A DNA stretch of 64,000 bases from Deltaproteobacteria bacterium (GCA_018645005.1 JABGPJ010000110.1:1-64000); one strand, 5' to 3'. Shown: positions 49,675 through 61,017, counted from the first letter of the stretch. The notes: generated by a model from the letters alone, not told the origin. Numbers and translations: made by a program.

Positions 49675-50874
49675 ATGGCGAAGGAAGCATTTAAGCGCGA
49701 TAAGCCGCATGTTAACGTAGGAACAATCGGTCATGTTGACCACGGTAAAACAACGCTGACTGCCCAGATAACGAGAGTCCTTGCCCAGCTGGGGCGAGCC
49801 GAATATAAAGGGTACGGTGCTATCGACAACGCGCCTGAAGAGAGAGAGCGCGGGATTACGATTGCAACAGCACATGTTGAATACTCCAGTGAAACTCGAC
49901 ATTATGCCCACGTGGACTGCCCAGGTCATGCTGACTACATTAAAAACATGATTACAGGTGCCGCCCAGATGGACGGATCAATCCTGGTCGTATCCGCAGC
50001 AGACGGTCCGATGCCCCAGACTCGCGAGCATATCCTTCTTTCCAAGCAGGTGGGGGTTCCTTATATTATCGTTTTCCTGAACAAGGTTGATCAGGTGGAC
50101 GATGATGAACTTCTGGAACTTGTAGAAATGGAAGTGCGGGAACTATTAAGTGAGTATGGTTTTCCAGGGGATGACACACCCGTGATTATGGGAAGTGCAT
50201 TGAATATGGAAGAAACCAAGGAGGACGACCCAAATCAGGAAGTATTCAAGCCCATCCACGATTTAATCGCTGCTCTTGACAGTTACATCCCAGTCCCCGA
50301 ACGCGAAATCGACAAGCCATTCTCCATGCCGGTTGAAGATATCTTCTCAATTCAGGGACGTGGAACAGTCGCTACCGGCCGAATCGAGCGGGGTGTTATC
50401 AAGGTAGGTGAAAAAGTCGAAATCGTAGGAATCCGCCCGACCCAAGATACAGTAGCAACAGGCGTGGAAATGTTTCGCAAGTTGCTGGACAGAGGAGAGG
50501 CAGGTGATAATATCGGATTGCTGTTAAGAGGAACCAAACGGACAGATATCGAACGAGGGCAGGTTATCTGCAAGCCTGGATCCATTACGCCGCACACCAA
50601 ATTCAAGGGTGAGGTTTATGTCCTGACCAAGGATGAGGGTGGACGACATACGCCGTTCTTTACAAATTATCGGCCTCAATTCTATTTCAGAACAACCGAT
50701 GTGACCGGTATGTGCCAGTTACCAGAAGGTGTGGAAATGGTGATGCCGGGCGACCATATCACAATGTCGGTTGAACTGATTTCAAGTATCGCTATGGAAC
50801 TTGGGTTGAGATTCGCCATTAGAGAAGGCGGTCGAACCGTCGGTTCTGGAACGATTACTGAAATTACCGAATAG
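49675..50874 (+). CDS. tuf: Elongation factor Tu
   Basis: [62 protein letters not shown]. Confidence 0.99.
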   Translation: MAKEAFKRDKPHVNVGTIGHVDHGKTTLTAQITRVLAQLGRAEYKGYGAIDNAPEERERGITIATAHVEYSSETRHYAHVDCPGHADYIKNMITGAAQMDGSILVVSAADGPMPQTREHILLSKQVGVPYIIVFLNKVDQVDDDELLELVEMEVRELLSEYGFPGDDTPVIMGSALNMEETKEDDPNQEVFKPIHDLIAALDSYIPVPEREIDKPFSMPVEDIFSIQGRGTVATGRIERGVIKVGEKVEIVGIRPTQDTVATGVEMFRKLLDRGEAGDNIGLLLRGTKRTDIERGQVICKPGSITPHTKFKGEVYVLTKDEGGRHTPFFTNYRPQFYFRTTDVTGMCQLPEGVEMVMPGDHITMSVELISSIAMELGLRFAIREGGRTVGSGTITEITE

Positions 50875-50889
50875 ATCTGACGAGGATTA

Positions 50890-51198
50890 ATGACTCAAAA
50901 AATACGTGTTAACTTTAAGGCCTTTGATTCAAAGCAGTTAGACAAGGCCGTAAAGGAGATTGTTTCCATTGTGAAAAGGTCCGGGGCCAACGTGATCGGC
51001 CCCGTTCCATTGCCGACCCGAAAGCAGAAGATTTGTGTTCTTCGGTCTCCGCATGTAAACAAAAAATCGAGAGAGCAGTTTGAGTTCAATACACACAAAC
51101 GGCTTCTGTATATCACCGAAACGACGCCGCAGACGATGGACTCGCTGATGAAGCTGGACGTGTCGGCCGGGGTTCAGGTGGATATCAAACTCAAGTAG
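50890..51198 (+). CDS. rpsJ: 30S ribosomal protein S10
   Basis: [60 protein letters not shown]. Confidence 0.98.
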   Translation: MTQKIRVNFKAFDSKQLDKAVKEIVSIVKRSGANVIGPVPLPTRKQKICVLRSPHVNKKSREQFEFNTHKRLLYITETTPQTMDSLMKLDVSAGVQVDIKLK

Positions 51199-51231
51199 TA
51201 ATTCAACATACAGTAAAGTTTAAAGGATTTC

Positions 51232-51855
51232 ATGACTATTTTAAAGGTGTACAATCTTGGAAATCAGGAGACCGGCACCGTTGACCTTCACGACAGCATC
51301 GCCGAATCGAAGCTGAATCCTTTTGTGATAAAGGATGTAGTGGTTTCCTATATGTCTGAGAGACAACAGGGGACGCACAAGGTCAAAGGTAGATCGGAAG
51401 TGGCAGGTACTAGAAAAAAGTTGTTTCGCCAGAAGGGAACAGGTAACGCCCGGGTAGGATCCCTGCAGTCACCGACACGGAGACATGGTGGAGTTGCTTT
51501 TGGTCCCGTTCCAAGGAGCCATGCGGTAGCCGTCAATAAGAAAGTGCGGAAGAAGGCATTGGTATCCGTCATCGGATCCAAAATCAGAAACGAAGAGATG
51601 CTGGTGGTTGAGGACCTGAAACTCCAGGACCATAAAACCAAAAACCTCGTAACAATCCTTGAGGCATTAAAACTCGAAAAAACGCTGGTCGTTTTCTCCG
51701 AAGAAGACCCTAATTTTGCACTTGCCGCGCGAAATATCCCAACAATTAAATGTGTACACAGCAAGGGTTTGAGTGTGTATGACGTTCTGAATCACAAGAA
51801 TCTGGTTATGACGAAAGACGCACTACTTGATGTTGAGGGGAGGATGTTGAAATGA
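51232..51855 (+). CDS. rplD: 50S ribosomal protein L4
   Basis: VKGRSEVAGTRKKLFRQKGTGNARVGSLQSPTRRHGGVAFGPVPRS. Confidence 0.97.
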   Translation: MTILKVYNLGNQETGTVDLHDSIAESKLNPFVIKDVVVSYMSERQQGTHKVKGRSEVAGTRKKLFRQKGTGNARVGSLQSPTRRHGGVAFGPVPRSHAVAVNKKVRKKALVSVIGSKIRNEEMLVVEDLKLQDHKTKNLVTILEALKLEKTLVVFSEEDPNFALAARNIPTIKCVHSKGLSVYDVLNHKNLVMTKDALLDVEGRMLK

Positions 51856-52142
51856 AAAATCAATTCGGGTTTATTTCCAATCCATATATTACGGAAAAGG
51901 TTCTGTTCCTCAACGAAGAGCAGAACAAGGTCGTGTTCAAAATTGACAGAACCGTGAACAAGATCGAGCTGAAAAAAGCTATTGAATCTATCTTCAACGT
52001 GACTGTCGAGGCTATCAACACCTTGAATGTCAGAGGAAAGAAAAAGAGACTTGGAAAGTGGGAAGGACGCCGCGCCGATTGGAAAAAAGCGGTTGTAACG
52101 TTGAAAGAAGGTGACACCATAGAATATTTTGAAGGCGCCTAA
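51852..52142 (+). CDS. rplW: 50S ribosomal protein L23
   Basis: YITEKVLFLNEEQNKVVFKIDRTVNKIELKKAIESIFNVTVEAINTLNVRGKKKRLG. Confidence 0.97.
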   Translation: MKNQFGFISNPYITEKVLFLNEEQNKVVFKIDRTVNKIELKKAIESIFNVTVEAINTLNVRGKKKRLGKWEGRRADWKKAVVTLKEGDTIEYFEGA

Positions 52143-52192
52143 CCGGCGATCAACGGTTTTTAGAGTTGCACAACAAATACAGAAGATAACAG

Positions 52193-53017
52193 ATGTCTAT
52201 TAAAAAATACAAACCGACTTCGCCCGGACAGAGAGGGATGAGTGTTTCCGGCTTCGATGAAATCACCACTTCGAAACCGGAGAAAAGTTTGCTGGCGCCA
52301 AAAAAGAGAATCAGCGGGCGCAATAATAACGGTAGAATCACAACCCGACATCGCGGAGGCGGTCATAAAAGACGATATCGCATTATTGATTTCAGAAGGG
52401 AAAAATTTGATATTCCCGGAAAGGTGGCGACCATTGAGTACGATCCCAATAGAACTGCACGGATCTGCCTGATTCATTATGCTGATGGTGAGCGACGCTA
52501 TATTTTGGCCCCGGACCGCATCAAAGTCGGTGACACTGTTATTTCTGGGGATAATGTGAATATTGACATCGGCAACACCATGCCGCTGAAAAACATCCCC
52601 CTCGGAACACTGATCCACAATATAGAGCTTAAACCACTCAAGGGCGGGCAATTGGTTAGAAGTGCCGGTACGGCTGCGACCTTAATGGCTAAGGAAGGGC
52701 GATTTGCCAACATCAAACTCCGGTCAGGAGAGATGCGGCTGATTCATCTGGAATGTCGCGCGACGATTGGCCAGGTAGGAAACACCGATCACTCTCTCAT
52801 AAAAATTGGTAAAGCGGGGAGATCCCGTCACAAAGGCATCCGACCGACGGTAAGAGGGGTTGCTATGAACCCTGTTGACCATCCGCATGGTGGTGGTGAA
52901 GGCCGGACCAGTGGTGGACGTCATCCGGTATCCCCTTGGGGAAGCCCGACGAAAGGTGCTCGAACACGTAAAAACAAGCGGACCGACCGCTATATTGTAA
53001 CTAGAAGAAAAAAATAA
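52193..53017 (+). CDS. rplB: 50S ribosomal protein L2
   Basis: [65 protein letters not shown]. Confidence 0.99.
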   Translation: MSIKKYKPTSPGQRGMSVSGFDEITTSKPEKSLLAPKKRISGRNNNGRITTRHRGGGHKRRYRIIDFRREKFDIPGKVATIEYDPNRTARICLIHYADGERRYILAPDRIKVGDTVISGDNVNIDIGNTMPLKNIPLGTLIHNIELKPLKGGQLVRSAGTAATLMAKEGRFANIKLRSGEMRLIHLECRATIGQVGNTDHSLIKIGKAGRSRHKGIRPTVRGVAMNPVDHPHGGGEGRTSGGRHPVSPWGSPTKGARTRKNKRTDRYIVTRRKK

Positions 53018-53043
53018 TCTCATAGCCAATAAGGAGATGACAA

Positions 53044-53328
53044 GTGCCTAGATCTTTAAAAAAAGGCCCGTTTATAGACGAGCATCTATTAAAAAAATGC
53101 ACGACAGCAAAAGCGCAAGGAGACCGCAAGGTCATTAAGACCTGGTCAAGGCGATCTGTGGTCATGCCTGAATTTGTCGGACTTAATGTTGCTGTCCATA
53201 ACGGAAACAAATTTATTCCCATTTTTATTACTGAGAATATGGTGGGACATAAATTTGGGGAATTTTCGCCTACCAGAACCTATCGAGGACACGTTACCAA
53301 ATCCGATAAACGCAGTAAAAAGGCATAA
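53044..53328 (+). CDS. rpsS: 30S ribosomal protein S19
   Basis: [68 protein letters not shown] start. Confidence 0.99.
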   Translation: MPRSLKKGPFIDEHLLKKCTTAKAQGDRKVIKTWSRRSVVMPEFVGLNVAVHNGNKFIPIFITENMVGHKFGEFSPTRTYRGHVTKSDKRSKKA

Positions 53329-53691
53329 ATGAAAAAGAATCTTGATAATTCTAAAAAGAAGACGATTGCCAAGGCGTCGATGAGTCATGCACGGGTGGCG
53401 CCGCGAAAAGCAAAATTGGTAATCGATCAGATTCGTGGTTCAAACGTCACGCTGGCGTTAGCAACACTTGAACACACCAGAAGAAGCTCGAATCCGATCG
53501 TTAAAAAAGTGTTGGAGTCGGCTATTGCAAACGCCGTCGAAAAGGACAGCAGCGTTAACCCGGATGAATTGGTGATTACCGAAGCCCGGGTGGATAAAGG
53601 CCGAACATTGAAAAGAATTAGGCCCAGAGCCATGGGACGCGCATCGCAGATTTTGAAACGATCGAGTCATATCTCCCTGTCAGTGGGTTAA
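53329..53691 (+). CDS. rplV: 50S ribosomal protein L22
   Basis: KASMSHARVAPRKAKLVIDQIRG..ITEARVDKGRTLKRIRPRAMGRASQILKRSSHISL. Confidence 0.98.
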   Translation: MKKNLDNSKKKTIAKASMSHARVAPRKAKLVIDQIRGSNVTLALATLEHTRRSSNPIVKKVLESAIANAVEKDSSVNPDELVITEARVDKGRTLKRIRPRAMGRASQILKRSSHISLSVG

Positions 53692-53743
53692 GATCGCATC
53701 AGTCAAAGATAACAAAATCCTGTAAAATATTGGGAGGAAAAAG

Positions 53744-54418
53744 TTGGGACAAAAAGTTAACCCCATTGGACTTAGGTTAGGAATTACAAAGTCCTGGCAA
53801 TCCAATTGGTACGCGGAAAAGAAGTACGGCAGTATTCTTTTGGAAGATATCAAAATTAAGAAGTATATCAGTAGGACCCTGAAACATGCGGGTATCGCAA
53901 ACATCGAGATTGAAAGGGCTGCAAAAAGTCTGAAAATCTATATTCACGCCATGCGCCCCGGTATCATCATCGGTCGCAAAGGTGAGGAAGCAGACAAAGT
54001 CAAAAAGAACATCGCGAAAATCGTTGGTCATGAAGATCTGGTCGTCAATATTAAAGAAGTCAGAAGACCGGAAATCGACGCCCAACTGATCGCGAATAAC
54101 ATCGCCATGCAGTTGGAACGCCGGGTAGCGTTTCGCCGGGTGATGAAAAAGACACTGCAAAATGTGATGCGGTTCAATGTGACGGGTTGCAAGATCATGG
54201 TTGCGGGAAGACTGAACGGTGCAGAAATGGCACGGACCGAATGGATTCTGGAGGGTCGAATACCTTTGCACACGCTAAAAGCGGATATCAATTATGCGGT
54301 TTGCAAGGCCAAAACAATCTACGGAATTATTGGTGTAAAAGTTTGGGTCTTCAACGAACAAATAGAAGTCGAATCGCAGGTGCGAAGAAGACGAAGAAAG
54401 TTTAAAAGGGAGAAATAG
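53744..54418 (+). CDS. rpsC: 30S ribosomal protein S3
   Basis: [46 protein letters not shown] start. Confidence 0.99.
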   Translation: MGQKVNPIGLRLGITKSWQSNWYAEKKYGSILLEDIKIKKYISRTLKHAGIANIEIERAAKSLKIYIHAMRPGIIIGRKGEEADKVKKNIAKIVGHEDLVVNIKEVRRPEIDAQLIANNIAMQLERRVAFRRVMKKTLQNVMRFNVTGCKIMVAGRLNGAEMARTEWILEGRIPLHTLKADINYAVCKAKTIYGIIGVKVWVFNEQIEVESQVRRRRRKFKREK

Positions 54419-54420
54419 TC

Positions 54421-54831
54421 ATGTTAATGCCGTCAAGGACGAAATATCGAAAACGCCAAACCGGACGTAACCGAGGTGAAGCTTCTCGAGGCAACCAGAT
54501 TAGTTTTGGTTCCCTGGCGATCCAGGCGACCGGTCGTGGATTTTTGAACTCCAGACAAATTGAAGCTGGAAGACGGGCAATGACCCGTTTTGTAAAAAGG
54601 GATGGAAAGATCTGGATTCGCGTGTTTCCGGATAAACCAATCTCTAAAAAGCCTGCTGAAACGAGGATGGGAAAGGGAAAAGGATCTGTAGATCAATGGG
54701 TCTGCGCAATCAAACCGGGACGTATTATTTTTGAGATAGAAGGCGTCAGTCCAGCAATCGCAAGAGAAGCATTCAAACTGGCACAATATAAGTTGCCTAT
54801 TAAGACAACCATCATCGAAAGAGAGGATTAA
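54421..54831 (+). CDS. rplP: 50S ribosomal protein L16
   Basis: [51 protein letters not shown]. Confidence 0.99.
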   Translation: MLMPSRTKYRKRQTGRNRGEASRGNQISFGSLAIQATGRGFLNSRQIEAGRRAMTRFVKRDGKIWIRVFPDKPISKKPAETRMGKGKGSVDQWVCAIKPGRIIFEIEGVSPAIAREAFKLAQYKLPIKTTIIERED

Positions 54832-54833
54832 TC

Positions 54834-55016
54834 ATGAAAGCTTCCGAACTCAGGCAGCTCTCAAAGGAAGATCTGAAGGCAAAAGTTGTTAGCCTTGAGG
54901 AAAACCTTTTTCGATTACGCTGTAATAAGAGCATTGGACAACTGGAAGACACATCAGCTTTAAAAATTGCCTGTAAAGATATCGCCCGGGCGAAAACCGT
55001 GTTGAACGAGAATTGA
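54834..55016 (+). CDS. rpmC: 50S ribosomal protein L29
   Basis: MKASELRQLSKEDLKAKVVSLEENLFRLRCNKSIGQLEDTSALKIACKDIARAKTVL. Confidence 0.96.
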   Translation: MKASELRQLSKEDLKAKVVSLEENLFRLRCNKSIGQLEDTSALKIACKDIARAKTVLNEN

Positions 55017-55049
55017 AATCGATGTTTATATTTTGGACAATAAACGAGT

Positions 55050-55322
55050 ATGAGTGACAATAAAAAAACAATCCAAAGACGGAAAAAGGTTCTTCAGGGT
55101 GTGATCGTCAGTGACAAGATGGAAAAAACCGCTGTCGCGCTGGTCAAACGAACCGTTCAGCACCCTCTATATAAAAGAACAGTCAGAAGATCCAAAAAGT
55201 ACAAGATCCACGATGAGCAGGACGTATGTCAGATTGGAGATCATGTACGTCTGATCGAATGCAAGCCGATCAGCAAAGACAAACGCTGGCGTCTGCTAGA
55301 TGTTGTACGGAAGGCGGTCTAG
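55050..55322 (+). CDS. rpsQ: 30S ribosomal protein S17
   Basis: RRKKVLQGVIVSDKMEKTAVALVKRTVQHPLYKRTVRRSKKYKIHDE. Confidence 0.98.
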   Translation: MSDNKKTIQRRKKVLQGVIVSDKMEKTAVALVKRTVQHPLYKRTVRRSKKYKIHDEQDVCQIGDHVRLIECKPISKDKRWRLLDVVRKAV

Positions 55323-55363
55323 GAGAACCCGTCTTAATTATTTGAAAAACAGGAGATTATTCG

Positions 55364-55732
55364 ATGATTCAAACACAATCACGGATGGAGGTCGCTGATA
55401 ACTCGGGCGCCAAAGAGATTATGTGTATTAAGGTGCTCGGTGGTTCAGGTAGACGCTACGCGAGAATCGGTGATGTCATCGTGGCGTCGGTCAAACAGGC
55501 TGCACCCCGCGGGAAAGTGAAATCCGGTGAAATCGTCAAGGCAGTTATCGTGCGTACCGCTTATGCAACACAAAGAAACGATGGGACGGCCATTCGTTTT
55601 GATACTAACGCTGCAGTCATTCTGGACCCTAAAATGGAACCGATTGGTACCCGGATTTTCGGACCAGTCGGTAGGGAACTGCGGTCAAAAAACTTTATGA
55701 AAATCGTTTCGTTAGCCCCCGAAGTGGTTTAA
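55364..55732 (+). CDS. rplN: 50S ribosomal protein L14
   Basis: [46 protein letters not shown]. Confidence 0.99.
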   Translation: MIQTQSRMEVADNSGAKEIMCIKVLGGSGRRYARIGDVIVASVKQAAPRGKVKSGEIVKAVIVRTAYATQRNDGTAIRFDTNAAVILDPKMEPIGTRIFGPVGRELRSKNFMKIVSLAPEVV

Positions 55733-55750
55733 CGCTAGATCGAGATACTT

Positions 55751-56107
55751 ATGAAAAAAAGCAATAAAAAGGGAGAAGTCCGTCAAAAGATGAAACTCCT
55801 TTTAAAAAAAGACGATGTAGTGGAGGTGATCAGTGGCAAGGATAAAGGCACCACAGGGAAAATCCTCAGTATAGATCGCTATAACGCCCGCGTGATTGTC
55901 GAAGGTGTCAATATTGTCACCAAGCACGTAAAACCGACTCAGGCCGGGCAGGAAGGGAGAATTGAAAAATTTGAAGCCCCCATTCATTACTCCAACGTAT
56001 TGTTATTTTGCAAAGAGAGCGGAAAAGGCGAACGGCTGAAAATTCGAATCAACGATGATAAATCCAAAACCAGGATGTTCGCAAAATCCGATATTGCAGT
56101 CGATTAA
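55751..56107 (+). CDS. rplX: 50S ribosomal protein L24
   Basis: LLKKDDVVEVISGKDKGTTGKILSIDRYNARVIVEGVNIVTKHVKP. Start may be internal (55790). Confidence 0.97.
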   Translation: MKKSNKKGEVRQKMKLLLKKDDVVEVISGKDKGTTGKILSIDRYNARVIVEGVNIVTKHVKPTQAGQEGRIEKFEAPIHYSNVLLFCKESGKGERLKIRINDDKSKTRMFAKSDIAVD

Positions 56108-56119
56108 TTGAGGTCAAAC

Positions 56120-56662
56120 GTGTCTACACTAATTGAAAAGTATAAAAGCTCCGTCATTGATATCCTGCAGAAGGAGATCGGCTATAAAAATACCCATCAG
56201 ATCCCGAAAATAACCAAAGTCGTGATCAACGTTGGTGCCGGGGAAGCGATCCAGAATGTCAAATGCCTGGATGTGATTCAAGAATATATCGGAGAGATTG
56301 CCGGGCAGAAACCGATAGTCAGAAAAGCAAAAAAGTCAATTGCCGGGTTTAAGTTGCGCGAAGGGATGCCTATAGGTGTCAAGGTCACTTTACGCAGGCA
56401 GCGTATGTACGACTTTCTGGAACGGTTGATCAATACGACACTACCACGGGTACGGGATTTCAACGGAATCTCTGCGAAAGCCTTTGACGGTGCGGGAAAT
56501 TACACCCTCGGAATCAAGGAACAGCTCGTTTTTCCAGAAGTCAACTACGAAAAAATCGATCAAGTGCGTGGAATGAACATCACGATCGTTACAACTGCTA
56601 AGTCCGATGATGAAGCCAGATTATTGCTTTCATCTTTAGGGTTACCATTTAGAAAAAGTTAG
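56120..56662 (+). CDS. rplE: 50S ribosomal protein L5
   Basis: [51 protein letters not shown] start after AGG preferred over TTG at 56108. Confidence 0.98.
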   Translation: MSTLIEKYKSSVIDILQKEIGYKNTHQIPKITKVVINVGAGEAIQNVKCLDVIQEYIGEIAGQKPIVRKAKKSIAGFKLREGMPIGVKVTLRRQRMYDFLERLINTTLPRVRDFNGISAKAFDGAGNYTLGIKEQLVFPEVNYEKIDQVRGMNITIVTTAKSDDEARLLLSSLGLPFRKS

Positions 56663-56671
56663 GATATCGAT

Positions 56672-56857
56672 ATGGCGAAAAAGTCTTGGATAGCAAAACA
56701 AAAAAGACCAAAAAAGTTCAAAGTTAGAGAATACAACCGATGTGCCATTTGCGGCAGATCCAGGAGCTACATCAGAAAATTTGGTGTCTGCCGGATCTGT
56801 TTCAGAATTCGAGCGGGGTTCGGTCAATTGCCGGGTGTTACAAAATCCAGCTGGTGA
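56672..56857 (+). CDS. rpsN: 30S ribosomal protein S14, type Z (zinc-binding)
   Basis: [39 protein letters not shown] (CxxC..CxxC). Confidence 0.98.
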   Translation: MAKKSWIAKQKRPKKFKVREYNRCAICGRSRSYIRKFGVCRICFRIRAGFGQLPGVTKSSW

Positions 56858-56913
56858 TCAAAATTCTATTCTTGAAAATCAAACTGTTAATTCAGTAGTT
56901 ACTGAGAGTACAT

Positions 56914-57312
56914 ATGTCAATGTCTGATCCGATTGCGGATATGCTGACGCGCATTCGCAACGCAATACTGAGAGAGCACAAACAAGTTACGATCCCCTCC
57001 TCAAAAATTAAGGAGAACATCGCCAAAGTGCTGGCGGCAGAGGGATTTATCAACGATTACAATGTTCAAGCAGCCGGTGTCGGGAACGAACTGGTCATTC
57101 AACTGAGATACGATAGCAAGGGCGAACCGGTCATAAGAAGCGTCCAGCGTGTGAGCAAGCCCGGACTTCGAATATTTAAAGGGGCTAAAGAGATCAAACC
57201 GCTGTTGAACGGACAGGGAATCTACATCATTTCCACATCCAATGGCGTCATGTCAGATGCCCAGTGTCGACAAGAAATGGTCGGTGGCGAAGTGATGTGT
57301 GCCGTAAGCTAA
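56914..57312 (+). CDS. rpsH: 30S ribosomal protein S8
   Basis: MSDPIADMLTRIRNAILREHKQVTIPSSKIKENIAKVL..YIISTSNGVMSDAQCRQEMVGGEVMCAVS. Confidence 0.98.
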   Translation: MSMSDPIADMLTRIRNAILREHKQVTIPSSKIKENIAKVLAAEGFINDYNVQAAGVGNELVIQLRYDSKGEPVIRSVQRVSKPGLRIFKGAKEIKPLLNGQGIYIISTSNGVMSDAQCRQEMVGGEVMCAVS

Positions 57313-57345
57313 AGGTGGCGCTAAATAGATCAAGGAGAAATAGTA

Positions 57346-57888
57346 ATGTCAAGACTGGGAAAACTGCCGATCGCTTTTGATTCAAAAGTCAAGGCTGATT
57401 TTAAGGACGATGTGCTTAAAATCAAAGGGAATAACGGGGAGATGACTTTCAAAGTCCCCGCAGATGTCTCTTTGACTGTCACAAAAGAGAGTATTAAGGT
57501 CGATGCTGACCTGGAAACCGCTAATGGCCGGTCAATGGTCGGTACTGTAGCGTCCATTATCAAGAGCATGATTCATGGTGTGACAGAAGGATTTACGACC
57601 GTTTTGGAACTGGTTGGTGTCGGGTACAGAGCGCAGATTAGCGGGCAGAAATTGACTCTTCTGCTGGGATATTCCCATCCTGTAGAGTACAATCTGCCAA
57701 AAGTGGTTAAAGGTGAAGTTGAAGCGACGACTAAGATCATTCTGAAAAGCTGTGACAAACAGGTTTTGGGTCAAACAGCGGCGGAAATAAGGAAATACAG
57801 ACCACCCGAGCCATACAAGGGCAAAGGAATCCTTTTTGAAGGCGAACAGGTCAAACGCAAGGCAGGAAAAGCGGCTAAGGCGTCTTAA
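57346..57888 (+). CDS. rplF: 50S ribosomal protein L6
   Basis: MSRLGKLPIAF..GVTEGFTTVLELVGVGYRAQISGQKLTLLLGYSHPVEY..KYRPPEPYKGKGILFEGE. Confidence 0.98.
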   Translation: MSRLGKLPIAFDSKVKADFKDDVLKIKGNNGEMTFKVPADVSLTVTKESIKVDADLETANGRSMVGTVASIIKSMIHGVTEGFTTVLELVGVGYRAQISGQKLTLLLGYSHPVEYNLPKVVKGEVEATTKIILKSCDKQVLGQTAAEIRKYRPPEPYKGKGILFEGEQVKRKAGKAAKAS

Positions 57889-58013
57889 GAAACTGTTTGG
57901 GTTTATCACATCATAGTATACTGAAAGCGGATTTGCCGGATATCAGAACCGGTGTGTTACTGCCGGCAACACTGCTCACAGAGTTAACCGATCAATTATA
58001 GCTTGGTAAGTTA

Positions 58014-58385
58014 ATGGAAGCTGCAAAGAAAAGAATTCTGACAAGAAAAAGAAACAAGGTGCACGTCAGAAAACGCATCAGTGGGACAGAATCCCGTCCC
58101 AGGGTATCCGTATTCAGAAGCACAAAACATATCTACGTACAAGCCATCGATGACGTCAATGGCGTTGTGATCGCCTGTACCTCCTCGCTGGGAAAAGATG
58201 CGAAGGGAAAAATTGCAGGATACACCGGGAACAAAGCGGCAGCAGAAACTGTCGGCAAGATGTTCGGAGAAGTGTTGAAAACGAAGGGCGTCGAAAAAAT
58301 AGTCTTTGACCGTAACGGATTCCTCTACCACGGCAGGATAAAAAGCCTGGCAGACGGTATTCGAGAAGCGGGTTTACAATTCTAA
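58014..58385 (+). CDS. rplR: 50S ribosomal protein L18
   Basis: RKRNKVHVRKRISGTESRPRVSVFRSTKHIYVQAIDDVNGVVIACTSS..VFDRNGFLYHGRIKSLADGIREAGLQF. Confidence 0.98.
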   Translation: MEAAKKRILTRKRNKVHVRKRISGTESRPRVSVFRSTKHIYVQAIDDVNGVVIACTSSLGKDAKGKIAGYTGNKAAAETVGKMFGEVLKTKGVEKIVFDRNGFLYHGRIKSLADGIREAGLQF

Positions 58386-58417
58386 AAAGCGAAAAATTAC
58401 AAATTTTGAGGTAAATT

Positions 58418-58921
58418 TTGGCAGAAAAAGAAAAGAGCGATCTGATCGAAAAAGTCATTGAGGTCAAACGGGTCTCAAAAGTTGTCAAAGGTGGACGCCG
58501 GTTCAGTTTCAGCGCACTTGTCGTGGTTGGAGATGGCAAGGGACGTGTCGGTACCGGTTTGGGTAAAGCCAACGAGGTAATCGAAGCCGTGCGTAAAGGT
58601 ACGGAAAAGGCTCAAAAGGCGATGAACGCATACAGCCTATACAAAAACAGTATTCCGCACCACGTGATCGGAAAACACGGTGCTGCCAAAGTATTAATGA
58701 AACCCTCACAGCCCGGGAGTGGAATTATTTCGTCAGGCGCTGTCAGGGCTGTTGTAGAGGCGATTGGCATAAAAGATATCAACGCTAAGGCGCTGGGATC
58801 AGCTAATGTTAATAATCTGGTTCAAGCAACAGTGAACGGGTTGAAACAGCTGAAGAGCTTCGGTGAAGTTGCCGAGAGAAGAAACAAAACCACTGAGGAA
58901 GTTTGTTTAATTGACTTTTAA
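58418..58921 (+). CDS. rpsE: 30S ribosomal protein S5
   Basis: [47 protein letters not shown] start. Confidence 0.98.
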   Translation: MAEKEKSDLIEKVIEVKRVSKVVKGGRRFSFSALVVVGDGKGRVGTGLGKANEVIEAVRKGTEKAQKAMNAYSLYKNSIPHHVIGKHGAAKVLMKPSQPGSGIISSGAVRAVVEAIGIKDINAKALGSANVNNLVQATVNGLKQLKSFGEVAERRNKTTEEVCLIDF

Positions 58922-58930
58922 GAAAAAATC

Positions 58931-59113
58931 ATGGCTGGAAAAATCAAAGTAACACAAATCAGAAGTGGAATCGGCTTTACAAGGAAACAGCAGGAAACAC
59001 TCAAGGGACTGGGTCTGCGTAAAATGCACCAGACCCGTGAGTTGGAAGACACACCAGCTGTTCGCGGGATGGCCAAAAAGATATCCCACCTCGTTAGGCT
59101 CGAGGAAGCATAG
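58931..59113 (+). CDS. rpmD: 50S ribosomal protein L30
   Basis: [57 protein letters not shown]. Confidence 0.97.
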   Translation: MAGKIKVTQIRSGIGFTRKQQETLKGLGLRKMHQTRELEDTPAVRGMAKKISHLVRLEEA

Positions 59114-59191
59114 CACTATCAACACCACCCGGTCGGTTTGATCTAACCAGAAACCTGCCACACACTGAAAAATCTAACGAAATGACACAAG

Positions 59192-59644
59192 ATGCTGCAT
59201 AACTTGGAAAACGCGCCTGGGGCTGAAAATAGAAAAAAACGCAGAGTCGGAAGGGGTCCCGGGTCAACACTCGGAAAAACCTCTGGGCGTGGACATAAAG
59301 GGCAAAACTCCCGATCAGGTAGTAGACGTCGGGTCGGATTCGAGGGTGGACAGATGCCACTGCACCGTAGACTTCCAAAGCGGGGTTTTAAGAATATCTT
59401 CCGGAAAATATACAATATTGTGAATCTGGGAGATATTGTTGAGTGTAAAAAATTGAAACTTGATGGCACGATCAATAGCGATGTATTAGCTGAGGCCGGC
59501 CTGATCAGGGACAATAAACTGCCGCTTAAGGTACTGGGAGAGGGAGCGGTAGAAGCCGCACTCACTATTGAGGCTCACAAATTCAGCGCATCTGCAGAAA
59601 AGAAAGTGACCGACGCGGGTGGAAAAATATCTATTATCGAATAA
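59192..59644 (+). CDS. rplO: 50S ribosomal protein L15
   Basis: NAPGAENRKKRRVGRGPGSTLGKTSGRGHKGQNSRSGSRRRVGFEGGQMPLHRRLPKRGF. Confidence 0.98.
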   Translation: MLHNLENAPGAENRKKRRVGRGPGSTLGKTSGRGHKGQNSRSGSRRRVGFEGGQMPLHRRLPKRGFKNIFRKIYNIVNLGDIVECKKLKLDGTINSDVLAEAGLIRDNKLPLKVLGEGAVEAALTIEAHKFSASAEKKVTDAGGKISIIE

Positions 59645-59650
59645 GAGCGC

Positions 59651-60964
59651 ATGCTAGAAATATTTAAGAATATTTTTAAAATAGAAGAACTGCGTAATAG
59701 AATTGCTTTTACCTTGGCCATGTTGGTCGTATTTCGTCTGGGCGCTCATATTCCTGTACCCGGGATTGACAGTGCTGCTCTGGCTGAGTTCTTTAATGCG
59801 AACAGTAAGGGCTTATTGGGAAATATTGACATGTTTTCCGGTGGGGCTTTTCGGAACATGACTATCTTCGCGCTTGGTATTATTCCTTATATCAGCGCCT
59901 CCATTATTATGCAGTTGCTGACGGCGGTTTTCCCATACTTTGAACGATTGTCCAAAGAGGGAGACGCCGGTAGGAAAAAGATCACCCAATACACCCGTTA
60001 CGGAACCATCCTGTTAAGCGTAATTCAGGGATTCGGCATTGCCGCAACTCTTGAAAACGCAGGCCTGCAAGGGAACCGGTTGGTATTGGCCGGAATTGAT
60101 TCCTGGGCCTTTCGTTTAAGTACCGTCATCACACTGACAGCCGGCACGGCCTTTGTTATGTGGATGGGGGAACAGATGAGTGAGCGTGGCGTGGGGAATG
60201 GTGTTTCTCTGATCATATTCGCCGGGATTGTTGTCGGTTTGCCGACAGCTTCGCTGCAGTCGATCGCGTTATTCCAGACAGGTGAACTGACGATTTTTAT
60301 TCTACTGACGATAGCGATTATCGCACTGGCTGTGATCGGTGCTGTGATCTTTGTGGAAACCGCCAATCGGAAAATACCGATACAATATGCCAGGCGGCAG
60401 CAGGGAAACCGGGTTTTTGGTGGACAGTTTACTCATTTGCCACTGAAAATCAATTCAGCAAACGTCATTCCACCCATATTTGCCTCATCAATATTGATGT
60501 TTCCCGCCACGATTACAAGTTTTACCAGTATTGAATGGTTACAACGCATGGGGAATAGTCTCATGCCAGGGCGGTTCTTTTACAACGTCCTGTTTGTGAT
60601 GATGATATTTTTCTTCTGCTTTTTCTATACAGCTATCCAGTACAATCCTGTTAAGATAGCAGATGAAATTAAGCGGGGCGGCGGTTTTATCCCTGGGATC
60701 CGTCCAGGTAACAAAACAGCCGTGTATTTGAACAATGTTTTACAACGATTGACTTTCGGCGGTGCGATCTACCTCTCTGCTGTCTGTGTATTGCCTACTG
60801 TGCTCATCACCTACTTCAACGTCCCGTTCTACTTTGGTGGAACGGCGCTGTTGATTGTTGTTGGGGTCGCTATTGATACAAATATGCAGATCGAAACCTT
60901 CTTGCTGAATCAAAACTATGATGGTTTTATCCGCAAAAGTAAAAAGAGAAAAAGACGATTTTAG
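59651..60964 (+). CDS. secY: Preprotein translocase subunit SecY
   Basis: FRLGAHIPVPGIDSAALAEFF; FALGIIPYISASIIMQLL; QYNPVKIADEIKRGGGFIPGIRPG; multiple TM segments. Confidence 0.99.
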   Translation: MLEIFKNIFKIEELRNRIAFTLAMLVVFRLGAHIPVPGIDSAALAEFFNANSKGLLGNIDMFSGGAFRNMTIFALGIIPYISASIIMQLLTAVFPYFERLSKEGDAGRKKITQYTRYGTILLSVIQGFGIAATLENAGLQGNRLVLAGIDSWAFRLSTVITLTAGTAFVMWMGEQMSERGVGNGVSLIIFAGIVVGLPTASLQSIALFQTGELTIFILLTIAIIALAVIGAVIFVETANRKIPIQYARRQQGNRVFGGQFTHLPLKINSANVIPPIFASSILMFPATITSFTSIEWLQRMGNSLMPGRFFYNVLFVMMIFFFCFFYTAIQYNPVKIADEIKRGGGFIPGIRPGNKTAVYLNNVLQRLTFGGAIYLSAVCVLPTVLITYFNVPFYFGGTALLIVVGVAIDTNMQIETFLLNQNYDGFIRKSKKRKRRF

Positions 60965-60983
60965 ACTTGGGTTATGTAATGCC

Positions 60984-61017
60984 ATTTGGATTCAAGCAAA
61001 AACGATTGAATCCAAAT
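60984..61017. repeat. 12-bp perfect inverted repeat (hairpin 1, secY-rpmJ spacer)
   Basis: ATTTGGATTCAA-GCAAAAACGA-TTGAATCCAAAT. Confidence 0.75.

Noticed and set aside
57933-57969. TTGCCGG...CCGGCAA inverted repeat in the rplF-rplR spacer
   Set aside because: Short 7-bp stem with a 23-nt loop; too weak to call a regulatory element alone.
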